Source: Burkholderiales bacterium
GTDB taxonomy: Bacteria > Pseudomonadota > Gammaproteobacteria > Burkholderiales > Nitrosomonadaceae
Reading direction: 5' to 3'
Assembly: GCA_024235755.1 (NCBI GenBank)
Contig: JACKLV010000022.1
Location: 1-33,328, forward strand
Length of the DNA: 33,328 nt
Every line of letters begins with the position of its first letter. The stretch's first letter is position 1. A program made the translations under genes and the position numbers. This document shows positions 1 to 7,844 of the stretch, one piece after another. The notes beneath the pieces were generated by a model. It had not been told where the DNA came from, made no database searches, and was given only the letters and a program-made list of their open reading frames with translations.

Positions 1-62
1 ACAGTGAGGGCAGTGCTCAATGTCGATATCGAACAGGAACTATGGCAATTCGTCAAATGCCA

Positions 63-88
63 TAAAAAAACGCTGCCGAAGCAGCGTT
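63..88 (-). terminator. Rho-independent terminator with UUCG loop
   Basis: A perfect 8-bp inverted repeat (69-76 with 81-88) encloses CGAA on the plus strand, which reads TTCG on the minus strand, a very stable tetraloop. On the minus strand the stem runs into seven T (64-70). It lies 35 bp past the stop of the YjfB-like gene and should end that transcript. Confidence 0.85.
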
Positions 89-122
89 GTCATAATATTG
101 CTTTTCAAAAATTGTTGTTATT

Positions 123-323
123 TTAAGCTGTGGTGTTGATATTTTGCCCCAGATGGGCGGGTAAGTGTTGCGCCGCCGTGTTATCCGGAATTGCTTCTAT
201 GAGTGCCATGGCATTGTCTGCACTGATATCAAGCGCTTTTTTCAGTACAGCTGTCCCGGATGCCTGTTGAATGAACGCTTCATTCATTGTGGTAGCTGTA
301 TTGGCGATATTGGTAACATCCAT
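123..323 (-). CDS. YjfB-like small protein (putative motility protein family)
   Basis: This 66-residue protein resembles the YjfB family (Pfam putative motility protein). It has a short helical N-terminal half, a central Lys-Lys-Ala-Leu-Asp segment, and the characteristic tail around HLGQNI. The molecular function of the family is not established; the name reflects an association with motility genes in Bacillus. I chose the ATG at 321-323 because an AAAGGAGA ribosome site lies about 7 nt upstream and family similarity begins there. The longer reading to 422 adds 33 residues without a ribosome site. No flagellar genes are visible in the window. A UUCG terminator follows. The family call is by eye from the C-terminal motif and overall size. 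Confidence 0.75.
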   Translation of the reverse strand: MDVTNIANTATTMNEAFIQQASGTAVLKKALDISADNAMALIEAIPDNTAAQHLPAHLGQNINTTA

Positions 324-442
324 GAATGGTCTCCTTTTGCATTTAAGAGCTATTTCATTTATTACGGTATCAAGTACCAAAATATTGAGATGTAACTGAA
401 AAAAGAACAATCGCTTAGACATTCATGATTTTGACGTCGCTT

Positions 443-1048
443 TTAAAAATATTTTCTTAGAAACGGCGGTAAGAAATTTCTTACATCATCTCGCCATTCG
501 TGCCCCACAGTGACGGGAACCCGCACCAGATAGTGAGTATTATTCGAACTGGTGCCATCCAGATAAATAAAGTAATGGCCTATTTCATCAAGCCTGAACG
601 CATGCGTGATTACGCCTGAGGGATAAGTCTGTGCAGGTATGGAAAGGATTTCATGCTCTTCAATAGCTTCATCGTCTAGCAATACAAGCCTGACAAGCCG
701 CATAGCCAATGGAACATTGCGGGTCGAATCCGGGTGAAGCAAATCAATTGAAATGTTCAGCATTCCTGGCTGCGGTATTTTGCCACATTGGACGGGAATA
801 TAGGGTGTTCTGGGTTCATCCTCAGAAACTTCGTATTCATCGGAAAGGTAATAGCTCGAATAACCGATAGTCAGTGTTTCTGTCTCAACAGTACAGGTAT
901 TGCCGCGAAAGCCTTTAGGGTACGTGTCGGATGAATCGCCCTGTGAGCTAACCTGTAGAAGCGCGCCAAATGTGATAAAAGCTACAAAAATGCTCACCCC
1001 GGTGATTATTTGAAACTTGCGGGATAGCAGCTTGGCCCTGGTTTGCAT
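443..1048 (-). CDS. Membrane-anchored periplasmic protein of unknown function
   Basis: I do not recognise this 201-residue protein. The N-terminus is basic (residues 1-11), followed by one hydrophobic helix at about 13-33. There is no clear signal peptidase site, so it is probably anchored in the inner membrane with the rest in the periplasm. The soluble part is beta-rich and acidic in the middle (EVSEDEP), with cysteines near residues 52 and 88 that could form a disulfide. The C-terminal half reads like an immunoglobulin-like or carbohydrate-binding fold, but no motif fixes this. The start is supported by AAAGGA about 6 nt before the ATG. It is divergent from the His-rich gene at 1182 and lies 119 bp upstream of the YjfB-like gene on the same strand. 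No function is proposed. Confidence 0.75.
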   Translation of the reverse strand: MQTRAKLLSRKFQIITGVSIFVAFITFGALLQVSSQGDSSDTYPKGFRGNTCTVETETLTIGYSSYYLSDEYEVSEDEPRTPYIPVQCGKIPQPGMLNISIDLLHPDSTRNVPLAMRLVRLVLLDDEAIEEHEILSIPAQTYPSGVITHAFRLDEIGHYFIYLDGTSSNNTHYLVRVPVTVGHEWRDDVRNFLPPFLRKYF

Positions 1049-1131
1049 AGTTGTCCTTTAATTACGATGTGAAGGTGAGCATTTTATATGAAGGCTGACG
1101 CAAGCGTCGTTTTATTCAGTTATTATTCAGC

Positions 1132-1158
1132 TTGAACTTCATACAATGCAGTCATAAT
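1132..1158 (+). promoter_or_regulatory. Possible sigma70 promoter for the His-rich gene
   Basis: TTGAAC (1132-1137) and CATAAT (1153-1158) resemble -35 and -10 boxes, but the 15-bp spacer is short. Transcription from here would start just ahead of the GGAGGT ribosome site at 1171-1176. Weak call from pattern only. Confidence 0.25.
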
Positions 1159-1181
1159 GAATGACGGTATGGAGGTGTCAG

Positions 1182-1526
1182 ATGAAAGCAAAAACAAATA
1201 TAAATGTTCGACCATCAACCAGTCTGTTTTTGGTGCTGTTGCTGGGTTTGATTCTGTGGATCCCAACGCTTGCAGAGGCGGGCAGGGGGCACCGCCATCA
1301 CCATCACGGCCATCACCATGGCCACCATCACCATCACCCTGGTGGTTATGCGCTGATTTATAACCAGCCTTACGGCTATTATAATCAACCGTATTATCCA
1401 CGGCCTGGGTACGGATATAATTATCCACCCGCCCCAGTTTATGCGCCTGCGCCTGTTTATGCTTACCCACCTAATATGATGATGGATATCAACACAGGAT
1501 TTGGGCATTTTTTCTTTAGATATTGA
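1182..1526 (+). CDS. His-rich, Tyr/Pro-rich secreted protein
   Basis: This 114-residue protein has a signal peptide (basic residues 1-11, hydrophobic core about 14-30, likely cleavage after LAEA near 34). A dense histidine block follows (pattern HHHHGHHHGHHHHH, about residues 37-52), then a Tyr/Pro/Gly-rich tail with repeats of the PAPVYA kind. His blocks of this sort bind Ni, Cu or Zn; the tail looks extended and may contact the envelope or other proteins. The ATG at 1182 was chosen because GGAGGT sits 5 nt upstream; an in-frame upstream ATG at 1161 would put that site inside the gene. No known family is recognised. A periplasmic metal sponge or metal-delivery role is inferred from composition and from the other metal-related genes in the window. 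Confidence 0.8.
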   Translation: MKAKTNINVRPSTSLFLVLLLGLILWIPTLAEAGRGHRHHHHGHHHGHHHHHPGGYALIYNQPYGYYNQPYYPRPGYGYNYPPAPVYAPAPVYAYPPNMMMDINTGFGHFFFRY

Positions 1527-1625
1527 ATTTGGTTCAGGTTATCTGGTGGTTAGGCGATTTTGACTAAACACCTTTTTATAGCTCTTTCCCTCAAATCTCT
1601 TTTCTCTCCTGTAGCTTGGCATGAA

Positions 1626-1653
1626 AACGCCGTCTTATGACGGCGTTCTTTTT
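1626..1653. terminator. Bidirectional intrinsic terminator between convergent genes
   Basis: A perfect 9-bp stem (1626-1634 with 1639-1647) closes on a TTAT loop. CTTTTT follows on the plus strand, and a TTTT tract follows on the minus strand. It lies between the convergent His-rich gene and ubiE and can serve both. The 1527-1732 gap holds nothing else recognisable. Confidence 0.8.
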
Positions 1654-1732
1654 GACTTGAAACCAGATGAAATAAAAAAGTCGATAACAAGTACACTATC
1701 CACGGCATGGGATAAAGTACTGGGATTTACAA

Positions 1733-2467
1733 TTAAAATTTGTATCCGCGGTGTAATGCGACAATTCCTGCGGTCAGATTGAAATACTCCACGCGTTCAA
1801 AGCCGGCTTCTTCCATCATTTCTTTGAGTGCTTCCTGAGAAGGATGTACGCGGATCGACTCAGCCAGGTAACGATAACTGTCCGCATCGTTTGCTATCAT
1901 TTTTCCCATAAATGGCAACAGTTTAAACGAGTAGGTGTCATAGGCCGGCCGTAATGGCTCCCAGATTTTAGAGAATTCCAGAACAATGACTGTTCCACCC
2001 GGTTTGATGACGCGCAGCATTTCTTTGAGTGCAACTTCTTTATGCGTCATATTGCGTAAACCAAAAGCTACGCTAACACAGTTAAAATAATTGTCTGGAA
2101 ATGGCAGTTTTTCAGCGTCGCATTGTGCTGCCGGAACGGGATTGCCTTCATCAATTAAACGGTCGCGTCCGATCGATAGCATGGAATTATTAATATCGGT
2201 TAGCCAGACTTCGCCGGTTCTGCCAACTTGTTTTAAAAAAAGCGCGCTCAAGTCGCCTGTGCCACCGGCAATATCCAATACCTTGTCACCGGGTTTGACA
2301 CCGCTGACTTCGATTGCAAAACGTTTCCATAAACGATGCAATCCACCGGACATCAGATCGTTCATCAGGTTGTAGCGTTCGGCTACCGAATGAAAGACAT
2401 CGGCAACCTTGCCGGCTTTTTCTGTTTCGGAAACGGTATTGAATCCGAAATGTGTGGTTTTAGTCAT
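1733..2467 (-). CDS. ubiE: Demethylubiquinone/demethylmenaquinone C-methyltransferase
   Basis: UbiE is a soluble SAM-dependent C-methyltransferase that acts on 2-polyprenyl-6-methoxy-1,4-benzoquinol in ubiquinone synthesis and on demethylmenaquinol in menaquinone synthesis. The 244 residues match the usual length of about 250. The N-terminus carries the family pattern VADVFHSVAERYNLMNDLMS. SAM motif I is VLDIAGGTGDL (about 63-73), and a conserved SVAFGLRN segment follows at about 133-140. The C-terminus (GIVALHRGYKF) is typical. No strong ribosome site is visible before the ATG. The DUF971 gene lies 73 bp upstream on the same strand, a pairing common in betaproteobacteria. An aerobic, ubiquinone-based respiratory chain is implied. 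The identification is secure. Confidence 0.95.
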   Translation of the reverse strand: MTKTTHFGFNTVSETEKAGKVADVFHSVAERYNLMNDLMSGGLHRLWKRFAIEVSGVKPGDKVLDIAGGTGDLSALFLKQVGRTGEVWLTDINNSMLSIGRDRLIDEGNPVPAAQCDAEKLPFPDNYFNCVSVAFGLRNMTHKEVALKEMLRVIKPGGTVIVLEFSKIWEPLRPAYDTYSFKLLPFMGKMIANDADSYRYLAESIRVHPSQEALKEMMEEAGFERVEYFNLTAGIVALHRGYKF

Positions 2468-2540
2468 AATTGTTCAAATCAGTAGAACTGGAATTCTGTC
2501 ATTAAAAATGTCTGGCTATAGCCGCAAGTGTTGATCAATG

Positions 2541-2951
2541 CTACCGGCAGGCTTGATGACTGGCTGCGTGGCCGGTTTCAGATTCGCGCGTTGCATTAGC
2601 ATCTTTCAGACGCTGCAAGTATTGCTGCCACATTTTATCCTGATTAAGCCCGTATTTGTAGAGTAAATCCCAGGAATACAAACCGGTATTATGCCCATCA
2701 CTAAAAAATAGCTGGATTGCATAATGGCCGACAGGCTCTATTTTCAGTATATTGACATTCTTTTTCCCGGTTTGAAGTATTTCTTGACCTAAACCGTGAC
2801 CGCTGACCTCGGCCGACGGTGAATAGACTCGGAGAAATTCGCAGGTATAGTGAAATTTCTTTCCATCGGAAAAAGTGATGTCTAATATTCTGGATTTATT
2901 ATGTAGCTTGATTTCTGTAGGAACAGGGGTATTTTTTGTTAGACCGGCCAT
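2541..2951 (-). CDS. DUF971 / gamma-butyrobetaine hydroxylase-like N-terminal domain protein
   Basis: This 136-residue protein is a stand-alone DUF971 domain, the fold also found at the N-terminus of gamma-butyrobetaine hydroxylase and attached to some HCF101/ApbC-type iron-sulfur carriers. The hallmarks are an early PTEIKLHNKSRILDI strand, a Cys in HYTCEFLRV, the VGHYAIQLFFSDGHNTGLYSWDLLY core, and the C-terminal MWQQYLQRL helix. The biochemical role is not settled; links to iron-sulfur or metal biology are inferred from the fusions. It lies directly upstream of ubiE on the same strand and is probably co-transcribed. No clear ribosome site precedes the ATG. The last 15 residues are Ser/His/Ala-rich and poorly conserved in type. 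Confidence 0.85.
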   Translation of the reverse strand: MAGLTKNTPVPTEIKLHNKSRILDITFSDGKKFHYTCEFLRVYSPSAEVSGHGLGQEILQTGKKNVNILKIEPVGHYAIQLFFSDGHNTGLYSWDLLYKYGLNQDKMWQQYLQRLKDANATRESETGHAASHQACR

Positions 2952-3170
2952 GTCTGGTATTGAGTTTTGTACATTAAATTATCGACAATATTTCATTACT
3001 GAAAACACATCATACTAAGGTTTGTAAATTTGTAAATACAAAAACAAGGCGAATCGGTGTTTTCATTCAAACCGGCCATCCAGTTGACGGATTGCTGAAT
3101 TTTATCGGTTGAGCGTCTTTTTTACGAAATAAAGCACATAACAGTTGAACATATATTAGAGGGCTTGCAC

Positions 3171-4475
3171 GTGTTAAATTTCTGGCAGCGGCTGGGAAGC
3201 GTATTTTTAATTGCATTAATCGCGATATTGGTTGGTATATTAGCCGGAACGTTGGCTGGGTTAGTGTTTTTCAGCGCTAGTCTGTTGTGGCTTGTGATTC
3301 ATCATACCAAGCATATGGCAGACTTAGAGCAATGGTTGCTTATATCCGATCATACGCCGTCCAGCATACCGCCTGGCTCAGGTATCTGGGACAATATTTT
3401 TGCGTTGCTGGCAAGGTATGTGCGTACGCAAAATCAGAGCAGGCAGTTAATTAATCTTGAATTGAAACAGCTGCAAAGCGTCACCGCGGCAATGCCGGAT
3501 GGAATTGTCATTCTTGATGAACGGGACCATATAGAATGGTGCGATCCAGTTGCGGAAAAACACCTGGGCATAAATCTTGAGCTGGATATGGGATACCAGA
3601 TTACCAATATGGTGCGGCAACGGTCGTTTGTTGAATATCTGGCTGCGGGAAAATTCAGTAAACCGCTGATTTTGAAACAGATGCGTCATCACCGGCTTAC
3701 GCTGTTAATGCAGCTCGTTCCTTATGGAAACAAGCAAAAACTGTTGATCAGTAGGGATATTACGAGTTATGAGAGAATTGATGCAATGCGGCGTGATTTT
3801 ATTGCCAACGTGTCGCATGAATTGCGCACGCCGCTCACTGTCGTTATTGGCTATCTAGAAATGCTGACGGCCGACCCGGATATCGATATGGAAATGCGAA
3901 GTAAGGCCTTGAAAGCGATGACAGAGCAAACGATGCGTATGCAACATCTGGTAGAGGATTTGTTAACGCTTTCACGGCTGGAAAACACTTTGAACAAGTT
4001 AAGTGAAAGCACTGTGGATATGGCGTCTATGCTCCATGAGCTGCACCGCGAGGCTGAATCACTGAGTGGCGGCAGGCATACTATAAAGCTGAGTATCGAT
4101 AGTGAGAATCAAATTCTGGCCAGTCGTGAGGAGTTGCGCAGTGCGTTCAGTAATTTAATCAGTAACGCAATTCGTTACACGCCTGACGGTGGTGAAATCG
4201 GTATACGTTGGAAGATCAAGGATGGAAAGGGTTTGTTTGTGGTATCGGATACCGGCGTCGGCATTGAGCCGGAGCATATTCCGCGTCTGACCGAGCGTTT
4301 TTACCGAGTTGACAGCAGCCGGTCAAGAGATACGGGCGGTACCGGGTTAGGACTGGCGATTGTGAAGCATATTCTGAATCGTCATCAAGCGCGGCTTAAA
4401 ATAAAAAGTGCTGTTGGCAAGGGCAGTGAATTCTGTATCGAGTTTCCTGAAAAGCGGCTGATCAAAAAGTCATAG
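3171..4475 (+). CDS. phoR: PhoR-type phosphate regulon sensor histidine kinase
   Basis: This 434-residue kinase has two closely spaced membrane helices (about 10-45), a linker, a PAS domain (about 95-180, with GIVILDERDHIEWCDPVA), a HisKA domain with phospho-acceptor His216 in the SHELRTPL motif, and a C-terminal ATPase domain (N box NLISNAIRY near 327, DTGVGI near 360, GGTGLGL near 390). The segment RLTERFYRVDSSRS is typical of PhoR. It would autophosphorylate and control PhoB under phosphate limitation, with the Pst-PhoU system as input. I prefer the GTG at 3171, since GAGGG ends 7 nt upstream; the TTG at 3165 is almost on top of that site. phoB is not adjacent, which is unusual for this pair. 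Upstream, 2952-3170 shows nothing else recognisable. Confidence 0.88.
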   Translation: MLNFWQRLGSVFLIALIAILVGILAGTLAGLVFFSASLLWLVIHHTKHMADLEQWLLISDHTPSSIPPGSGIWDNIFALLARYVRTQNQSRQLINLELKQLQSVTAAMPDGIVILDERDHIEWCDPVAEKHLGINLELDMGYQITNMVRQRSFVEYLAAGKFSKPLILKQMRHHRLTLLMQLVPYGNKQKLLISRDITSYERIDAMRRDFIANVSHELRTPLTVVIGYLEMLTADPDIDMEMRSKALKAMTEQTMRMQHLVEDLLTLSRLENTLNKLSESTVDMASMLHELHREAESLSGGRHTIKLSIDSENQILASREELRSAFSNLISNAIRYTPDGGEIGIRWKIKDGKGLFVVSDTGVGIEPEHIPRLTERFYRVDSSRSRDTGGTGLGLAIVKHILNRHQARLKIKSAVGKGSEFCIEFPEKRLIKKS

Positions 4476-4618
4476 AACCCTGGGCTTCATGGCCAATCGA
4501 CTGCAACGGGAAAATTGCGGGAGGCCGCGGTTGTTTCTACTATAAAATGACGGGTGTGGTAGCAGTGTCGGTGAGCGCCTGTCGAATCTAGTCTTGTGTT
4601 TTAAAATTAAGGAATACG

Positions 4619-6982
4619 TTGAATTTGAAAAAAATTATTGTGTTTATGATTTTTGGCCTGCTGATGGCTTGCGGGGCCGACCAACCAGCTATACCCGACT
4701 CGCTTCCGGATCGTTATGTTTCGCTTGAAACGGAACAAGGCCGCTTGTATCGGAATCATATTCAACCGGTACTGGATAAGCGTTGTATAGTTTGTCACGG
4801 CTGTTATGATGCTCCATGTCAGGCGAATTTGACATCGGCCCAAGGTATAGATCGTGGGGCGAATAAGCAGGTTATTTATAACGGTACGCGCCTGACTGCA
4901 GATCCATTAACACGTTTGTTTGAAGATGCGCATTCACTGCGCGAATGGCGGGAAAAAAACTTTTATCCATTGTTAAATGAGGATCCGGAAAAAGATCCGC
5001 TGCAGGGCAGTCTGGTATATCAGATGCTGAAGCTAAAAAGCAACAATCCGCTGGATACAATAGTGGAACACAATGAACGCCTGTCTACCGAGTTATTTGA
5101 TTTCTCACTTAATCCTGAAAACATCTGTCCGGATATTGATCAATTTGAAGAGTACGCCGAATCGCATCCGCACTGGGGTATGCCTTATGGCTTGCCATCA
5201 CTTGAACAATCTGAGCTGAAGTTGCTGGAGGATTGGTTACAGATGGGTGCGCCTTTGGCGGGATTGCCGGAATTGGATGCTATTTATCTGGATCAGATTA
5301 GTATCTGGGAAGCATTCTTAAATGGAAGCACAGCCAAGCAGCGTTTGGTCGCACGCTATATTTATGAGCACCTGTTTCTGGGTCACCTGTATTTTGATGA
5401 TTTGGAAACTAACAACAATAAAATCCAGGCTTATTTTAAAATCGTGCGTTCCCGGACGCCGCCGGGCGAACCCATTAGTATTATCAGTACCCGCAGACCC
5501 TATGACGATCCCAAAGTCGACAGGGTTTTTTATCGTTTGCAAAGAGTAACAAGCAGTATCGTTGCTAAAAGTCATCTACCTTATGCTTTAGACAACAAGC
5601 GCTTGCAGCGTTTCAAGGCGTTGTTTTTTGAAACGCCTTACAGTGTAAAAAAACTACCTGAATATAATCCTGAGCTGGCTTCCAATCCTTTCGAAACATT
5701 TACCGATATTCCGGCCAACATCCGGTACCGTTTTATGCTGGAGCATGCCAAATTCACCATTAACGGTTTTATCAAAGGAGCTGTCTGCCGCGGACAGGTT
5801 GCGCTCAATGTGATCAATGATCATTTCTGGGTGTTTTTTGTCAATCCTGATCAAGAAGTGCTTGCGGGTATCGACCGGTTTCTGAATAAACACAGCAAGC
5901 AATTAAAAATTCCTCCGGAACGAGAAAGTAATGCCAGCATTATCAGCCATTGGACTGAGTATTCAGACTTGCAGGCAACTTACCTGAAAGAAAAAAGTGC
6001 GAGACTGAATGAGTTACTCGAAGAACGTAATTCAGGATTCAATTTGGATTGGGTCTGGGATGGTGACGGGCACAACTTGAATGCCGCGTTGACGGTTTTT
6101 AGACATTTTGACAGTGCTACGGTAGTGGAAGGTTTGGTGGGTCAGTCACCCAAGACGGCGTGGCTGATTGATTATCCTATTCTGGAGCGTATACACTATT
6201 TGCTGGTCGCTGGTTACGACGTTTACGGTAACGTTGGCCATCAATTCTCGACCCGTCTGTATATGGATTTTCTACGTATGGAAAGCGAGTTCAATTTTCT
6301 GGCCTTGCTGCCGGGTGAGACACGTACCGCTTTGCGTGAGCACTGGTACCGGGGCGCCAAAGACAGGGTTAAACAGTATGTGTACGGGCATGCGCAGTTA
6401 AGTGTTGAACCGGAAATTGCATACCCTGACGATCAGCCAGCCCAGCAGTATTTATATGATCAATTGCAGCAAAAATTATCTAAGGTTTTGTCAAATCGTT
6501 ATGAACTACACAGTGATCCTGTACCCGAACAGCACAGGCGAATTTTGCAAAAACTACATGGTTTTCAGGGTGCGTCTGCGAGCATTCTGCCTGAAATGGG
6601 ATTGTTGACAGTGGTTGACCAGCATCATCAAAGTCGAGTGTATACAATATTACGCAACAGTGCGCATACGCATATTACCAGCTTGTTGTTTGAACAGAAT
6701 AATCGAGTGCCGGATGAAGACTATGTGACTGTGCTACCGGGTTTTGTTGGGGCTTACCCGGATGCGCTATGGCAAGTTGAATCCGGATCTCTCCAAGATT
6801 TTGTCATGCAGGCGAGTCGTCTGAAAAATGAAGACGATTATGACCAACTGATGAACAAGTATGGCATTCGGCGTTCGCATACACAATTTTGGCAATTCAG
6901 TGATCGGTTACATGAAGATTTTCAGTTGTCGGATCCTGTCGAATATGGATCATTGGATTACAATCGTCTTGAAAACCGTTAA
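4619..6982 (+). CDS. cti: Fatty acid cis/trans isomerase (haem-c, periplasmic)
   Basis: Cti isomerises cis-unsaturated acyl chains of membrane phospholipids to trans, which stiffens the membrane quickly under solvent, heat or metal stress without new lipid synthesis. The 787 residues fit the family. The N-terminus is a short hydrophobic export signal ending in LLMAC, so Cys18 may be lipidated. A haem-c site CIVCHG (Cys56, Cys59, His60) follows, with extra cysteines in CYDAPC. The start is a TTG with AAGGA 5 nt upstream; a second TTG two codons later is also possible. The Crp/Fnr regulator begins 36 bp downstream and is probably co-transcribed. Export and haem attachment imply periplasmic work at the inner or outer membrane surface. 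The family call is confident; the lipoprotein status is inferred. Confidence 0.88.
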   Translation: MNLKKIIVFMIFGLLMACGADQPAIPDSLPDRYVSLETEQGRLYRNHIQPVLDKRCIVCHGCYDAPCQANLTSAQGIDRGANKQVIYNGTRLTADPLTRLFEDAHSLREWREKNFYPLLNEDPEKDPLQGSLVYQMLKLKSNNPLDTIVEHNERLSTELFDFSLNPENICPDIDQFEEYAESHPHWGMPYGLPSLEQSELKLLEDWLQMGAPLAGLPELDAIYLDQISIWEAFLNGSTAKQRLVARYIYEHLFLGHLYFDDLETNNNKIQAYFKIVRSRTPPGEPISIISTRRPYDDPKVDRVFYRLQRVTSSIVAKSHLPYALDNKRLQRFKALFFETPYSVKKLPEYNPELASNPFETFTDIPANIRYRFMLEHAKFTINGFIKGAVCRGQVALNVINDHFWVFFVNPDQEVLAGIDRFLNKHSKQLKIPPERESNASIISHWTEYSDLQATYLKEKSARLNELLEERNSGFNLDWVWDGDGHNLNAALTVFRHFDSATVVEGLVGQSPKTAWLIDYPILERIHYLLVAGYDVYGNVGHQFSTRLYMDFLRMESEFNFLALLPGETRTALREHWYRGAKDRVKQYVYGHAQLSVEPEIAYPDDQPAQQYLYDQLQQKLSKVLSNRYELHSDPVPEQHRRILQKLHGFQGASASILPEMGLLTVVDQHHQSRVYTILRNSAHTHITSLLFEQNNRVPDEDYVTVLPGFVGAYPDALWQVESGSLQDFVMQASRLKNEDDYDQLMNKYGIRRSHTQFWQFSDRLHEDFQLSDPVEYGSLDYNRLENR

Positions 6983-7018
6983 GAAAAGTTATTCGCTGTT
7001 GTTTGCTGGGAATGACGA

Positions 7019-7783
7019 ATGAATGCCTTGACGCCTTTTGTGCATCGGTTGAAAAGACTCGAGCTACTCAGTGCCGAGGATTTTGAATATGCTGAAAGTC
7101 TTATCAAAATCCGGAAAACTGTAGATTCCGGTACAGCGATTATCGAGGCCAAAAGCACGCAAGAACAGATATTTTTTGTGCTGAATGGTTGGGCCATCAA
7201 GTACAAGATGCTGGAAAACGGCGACAGACAGATTGTCAATTTCGTTTTGCCGGGCGATATTATCGGCATGTTTTCGCCTATTTTCAGTTTTTCCGAACAT
7301 ACAGTCGAATCAATCAGCCCGATGCAACTGGGTAATTTCCAAGCAAGCCGTTTGGTGGAAGTGTTTCGTCAAGTCCCGAAGCTAGCGTTTGTATTGGCCT
7401 GGATGGCCGGACAGGATGAAAGAATTCTCGAAGAACAAATTGTACGTATCGGCCGTAGAAATTCTTCCAAGCGAATGGCGCATTTGATGATTGAATTATA
7501 CCGACGCATGCGTCTGAGCGGTTATGCGCGTGAAGAGGCTGTTACCCTGCCCGTCAATCAATTGCTTTTGAGTGATGCGCTGGGGTTAAGTCATATCCAT
7601 GCGCACAGGATTTTCCGCGAGTTAGAGAAAAATGCACTGATACAACGTTTATCCGGCCGTATTATTTTACTCAATCTTCCTGTGCTGGCGGCGCTGGCCG
7701 ATTTTGATGAAAGTTATCTCGAACCGGTATCGCTTGCAAAAGCACCTTTGACGGTTTTCCATCCGGTTGAATCCTTGAAATAG
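7019..7783 (+). CDS. Crp/Fnr-family transcriptional regulator without cysteines
   Basis: This 254-residue protein has an N-terminal cyclic-nucleotide-type sensor barrel (about 30-125, with NGWAIKYKMLENGDRQIVNFVLPGD), a long dimerisation helix (about 130-165), and a Crp-type winged helix-turn-helix (about 175-225, LLLSDALGLSHIHAHRIFREL). The sequence contains no cysteine, so it cannot carry the oxygen-sensing iron-sulfur cluster of FNR. The recognition helix (SHIHAHR) also differs from the FNR and CRP types. The ligand is unknown. It sits 36 bp after cti and could regulate that gene or respond to the same membrane stress. Such Cys-free members in other bacteria answer to cyclic nucleotides, haem ligands or other small molecules; none of these is indicated here. 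Confidence 0.85.
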   Translation: MNALTPFVHRLKRLELLSAEDFEYAESLIKIRKTVDSGTAIIEAKSTQEQIFFVLNGWAIKYKMLENGDRQIVNFVLPGDIIGMFSPIFSFSEHTVESISPMQLGNFQASRLVEVFRQVPKLAFVLAWMAGQDERILEEQIVRIGRRNSSKRMAHLMIELYRRMRLSGYAREEAVTLPVNQLLLSDALGLSHIHAHRIFRELEKNALIQRLSGRIILLNLPVLAALADFDESYLEPVSLAKAPLTVFHPVESLK

Positions 7784-7844
7784 AAGATATGTCGCTTATC
7801 AATTTCTGTTGTAATCCGTAGAATGCGGCTAAGGTTAATATGCT

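Noticed and set aside
1..65. Plus-strand frame open from the window edge to a stop at 63-65 (ending MAIRQMP), and a second frame open to 126
   Set aside because: Too short to recognise; two frames are open at once, so neither can be called the end of a real gene.
1097..1108. Palindrome GACGCAAGCGTC in the divergent gap before the His-rich gene
   Set aside because: Only 4-5 bp per arm and no further support; likely chance.
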